Below, piece after piece: positions 62,398 through 64,000 of a DNA stretch of 64,000 nt. Every line of letters begins with the position of its first letter. Position 1 is the stretch's first letter. Source of the DNA: Paenibacillus sp. V4I7 (GTDB lineage: Bacteria; Bacillota; Bacilli; Paenibacillales; NBRC-103111); contig NZ_JAUSZD010000002.1 in assembly GCF_030817275.1 (NCBI RefSeq), forward strand, positions 2,976,001-3,040,000, given 5' to 3'. Both the position numbers and the translations under genes were made by a program. The notes under the pieces were generated by a model. That model made no database searches, was not told where the DNA came from, and saw nothing but the letters and a program-made list of their open reading frames with translations.

Positions 62398-62634
62398 ATG
62401 CGAAAGCTTATATCTATTTCACGTATTATGGTCGGTGTTTTATGCTTAATTCTCGGGGGTTATGTATACATTTGGTGGGACTCGATTTTGATGGAAAGTG
62501 GGGGACCAGATCATGGCAGTCGGATACTAATGGTTGTACCCAATTTTCTTGCAATGGTACTGGTTGTATTCGGGTTGGTTTTATTAATTCAAGAAATGAT
62601 AAGATATTTAAGAAAAGCATCAAGAGATAGGTAA
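62398..62634 (+). CDS. Small membrane protein, 78 aa
   Basis: GTAGGGGTGAGGAAAAATA precedes the ATG. Two membrane helices (residues 6-27 and 46-66) with a loop containing SILMESGGPDHGSR, then a basic tail. Family unknown. Looks intact. Confidence 0.55.
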   Translation: MRKLISISRIMVGVLCLILGGYVYIWWDSILMESGGPDHGSRILMVVPNFLAMVLVVFGLVLLIQEMIRYLRKASRDR

Positions 62635-62762
62635 AATAAGCTAAATGCTCGGGAGGATAAATTGTTGGAGAATTAACAATCGAACAATGGGAGATATGGG
62701 AAAGCACATTTCATGCTCAACTATCCAGATTCTCATTCCCATCGTTTGAATGTTAAATTGCT

Positions 62763-62902
62763 AAGCTACCCTGAAAGTAGCCAATCACGATGCGAATTTT
62801 CATTATTCCGTGGTGCCCCGTGAGGGGCATGGATGGCTAACGAGAAACTATAGTTTAAACAAAACAAGGAGCAGATCTTCGAGGAAGCTGCCCCTTGTTT
62901 TA
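62763..62902 (+). repeat. Family-3 copy 2 joined to family-1 element
   Basis: GCTACCCTGAAAGTAGC, TTTCATTATTC, hairpin GTGCCCC-GTGA-GGGGCAT, then GGCTAACGAGAAACTATAG and centre AACAAGG..CCTTGTT with T's (62863-62902). Compared with 45.2 kb one base pair changed from T-A to C-G on both sides. Confidence 0.7.
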
Positions 62903-62910
62903 TTAAGCTG

Positions 62911-63375
62911 TTATCCGCTGAGTCGCGCATATAGGATGTAATCCACGGCGGCTGGCTCGAATCCGCCCTCACGGAGCGCGGCGTTGATCTGGCCGCGGTG
63001 GTACTGGCCGTGCATAGCGACATGTATCAAAATATCCCGCGCGGATGACTCGAATGGTGCTCCGGCCTGACTACGATACGCGATCGGTTTGTCTAGCCAA
63101 TCTTCGGGCAGGGCGTCAAGCCAAGCACGGAAACCGTTTCCGTTCGCTTCAATCAGCACAGCACAGGCGGTCAGATCCGCATTATCCACCCATAGCGCGA
63201 GACCCTCACTGCTCTCGCCGCGCAGCCGGTACAGCCAGATGCTCTCCGCATGGAGCAAGTGCAGGAACAGTGTCGCTGCCTTGACTACTTCGTCTGCTGG
63301 CGCGGCTTGCAGCGCATCGTGCAGACGGCGGTTCGCCCAATCCATGTGAGCGAACAAGTTTTGAATCGTTTGCAT
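62911..63375 (-). CDS. DinB-family protein
   Basis: 154 residues, four-helix bundle. Metal-binding histidines: His of FLHLLHAESIWLYRL and the pair in HVAMHGQYHRGQ. Ends DYILYARLSG. DinB proteins are metal-dependent enzymes, several being thiol transferases (bacillithiol or mycothiol); the substrate is unknown. It is GC-richer than its surroundings and a relative of the broken copy at 44.7 kb. The family-1 centre hairpin ends nine bases past its stop and should terminate it. Confidence 0.9.
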   Translation of the reverse strand: MQTIQNLFAHMDWANRRLHDALQAAPADEVVKAATLFLHLLHAESIWLYRLRGESSEGLALWVDNADLTACAVLIEANGNGFRAWLDALPEDWLDKPIAYRSQAGAPFESSARDILIHVAMHGQYHRGQINAALREGGFEPAAVDYILYARLSG

Positions 63376-63519
63376 GACGTTTCGACCTCTATCGTCCCTT
63401 GATCTCTTGCCTCTTTCCCTTTTATCGTATCATGTACGGGCGCGATAGCCAACGTCCTTGCGCGCAGAGCCTGCTGGCGATCTGGCTTACCAGGTTTGAT
63501 CGGCTATCTTTTCTGATCT

Positions 63520-63539
63520 AAATGGGCAGGATAGCGTAG
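63520..63539 (+). repeat. Family-1 third hairpin only
   Basis: AAATGGGCAGGATAGCGTAG, a trace of the third hairpin. Confidence 0.45.
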
Positions 63540-63592
63540 TCACCTGGCGAATACCTTGGTATGGGTACTTTGTGATTACGGAGGTAATAACA

Positions 63593-64000
63593 ATGAGAAT
63601 AGCGGTGGCTCAAATAGGCCCCAAAAGGGAAGCATCTTGAATAATATCGAAAAACATAAAGCACTTATCTCTCTTGCAATATCTGGCCAAGCAACTGCAA
63701 TCTTTTTCCCAGAGCTATCTGTGACGGGTTATGAACCAGAACTTGCAAAGGATTTAGCAACAGATCAACATGATCTTAGATTTGATGATTTCCAGCACAT
63801 TAGCGATAAACATCTTATTACCATCGGGATCGGCGTACCAACGAGATCCATCTCAGGTAGTCTCATCAGCATGATAATCTTTCAACCGAACCAATCCAGA
63901 CAAACGTATTCGAAGCAAAAATTACATGTCGATGAATTCCCATACTTCGTTGGTGGCCATGAACAAATTATATTGACTCTTGATGGTATAAAGATTGCTC
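63593..64000 (+). pseudogene. Carbon-nitrogen hydrolase, frameshifted, 3' end outside
   Basis: GGAGGTAATAACA then ATG 63593: MRIAVAQIGPK. A short A run at 63623 then puts a stop in frame; one more A would restore KGSILNNIEKHKALISLAIS. The catalytic Glu (FFPELSVTGYEP) and Lys (YSKQKLHVDEFPYF) of the nitrilase superfamily follow in the other frame. The Cys lies beyond the window. Either a recent pseudogene or a one-base assembly error. Confidence 0.8.

Overview
The window reads as a chromosome segment from a spore-forming Firmicute, most likely Paenibacillus or a close relative. Evidence: a gerA-type germinant-receptor operon (gerAA-gerAC-gerAB plus a small membrane gene), a copper-amine-oxidase-N domain secreted protein, a textbook c-di-AMP (ydaO/yuaA) riboswitch, strong AGGAGG-type ribosome binding sites, moderate GC, and many sugar-polymer utilisation genes. 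No tRNA, rRNA or CRISPR array was seen.

Layout. 0-9 kb is heavily decayed: remnants of DUF4236, GH42, GH95, an ABC ATPase, a quinone oxidoreductase and TnsA lie among small intact genes. 8.2-13.3 kb: AraC regulator divergent from a GH78 alpha-L-rhamnosidase, then a secreted copper-amine-oxidase-N protein. 13.9-14.5 kb: c-di-AMP riboswitch ahead of a broken Spo0E-like frame. 14.7-19.9 kb: GNAT, S41 peptidase, SMI1/KNR4 protein, and a group II intron lacking its 3' end. 20.1-27.2 kb: a fructan locus (sugar ABC importer, GH32, ROK fructokinase remnant, GH91 inulin fructotransferase) with three phased operators upstream. 27.3-31 kb: small genes and IS remnants. 31.2-35.2 kb: ger operon, preceded by decayed duplications of its own 5' end. 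36-43 kb: TetR and dead oxidoreductase, SDR, and broken Nudix, AAA ATPase and DNA ligase genes. 43.2-44.3 kb: nitroreductase divergent from MerR around a perfect palindrome. 46.6-60.5 kb: the most coherent accessory system, with a LysR regulator, three paralogous isochorismatase-like cysteine hydrolases, a complete Opp/Dpp-type importer (OppD and OppF fused), an MFS exporter and a two-subunit ABC exporter. 60.4-64 kb: remnants, a truncated IS110, small genes, an intact DinB protein and a frameshifted carbon-nitrogen hydrolase.

Two dispersed non-coding families dominate the intergenic space. Family 1 (over 20 loci) has three successive hairpins: an AACTA/TAGTT-type hairpin, a variable GC-rich terminator-like hairpin, and a second AACTA/TAGTT-type hairpin with an ACGGGCAGGA loop. 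It often sits directly on gene 3' ends, and its CTAACGG motif supplies two stop codons. Family 2 (five clear loci plus variants) keeps a fixed architecture, usually F - terminator hairpin - R - F - F with the last two F units 29-30 bp apart, while the F sequence itself differs between loci. A third motif occurs twice (45.2 and 62.8 kb) with a compensated base-pair change.

About twenty-five genes are truncated or frameshifted. Several frameshifts lie in short A runs, so either the region is under relaxed selection and rearrangement or the assembly carries homopolymer errors; the truncations cannot be explained by sequencing error.
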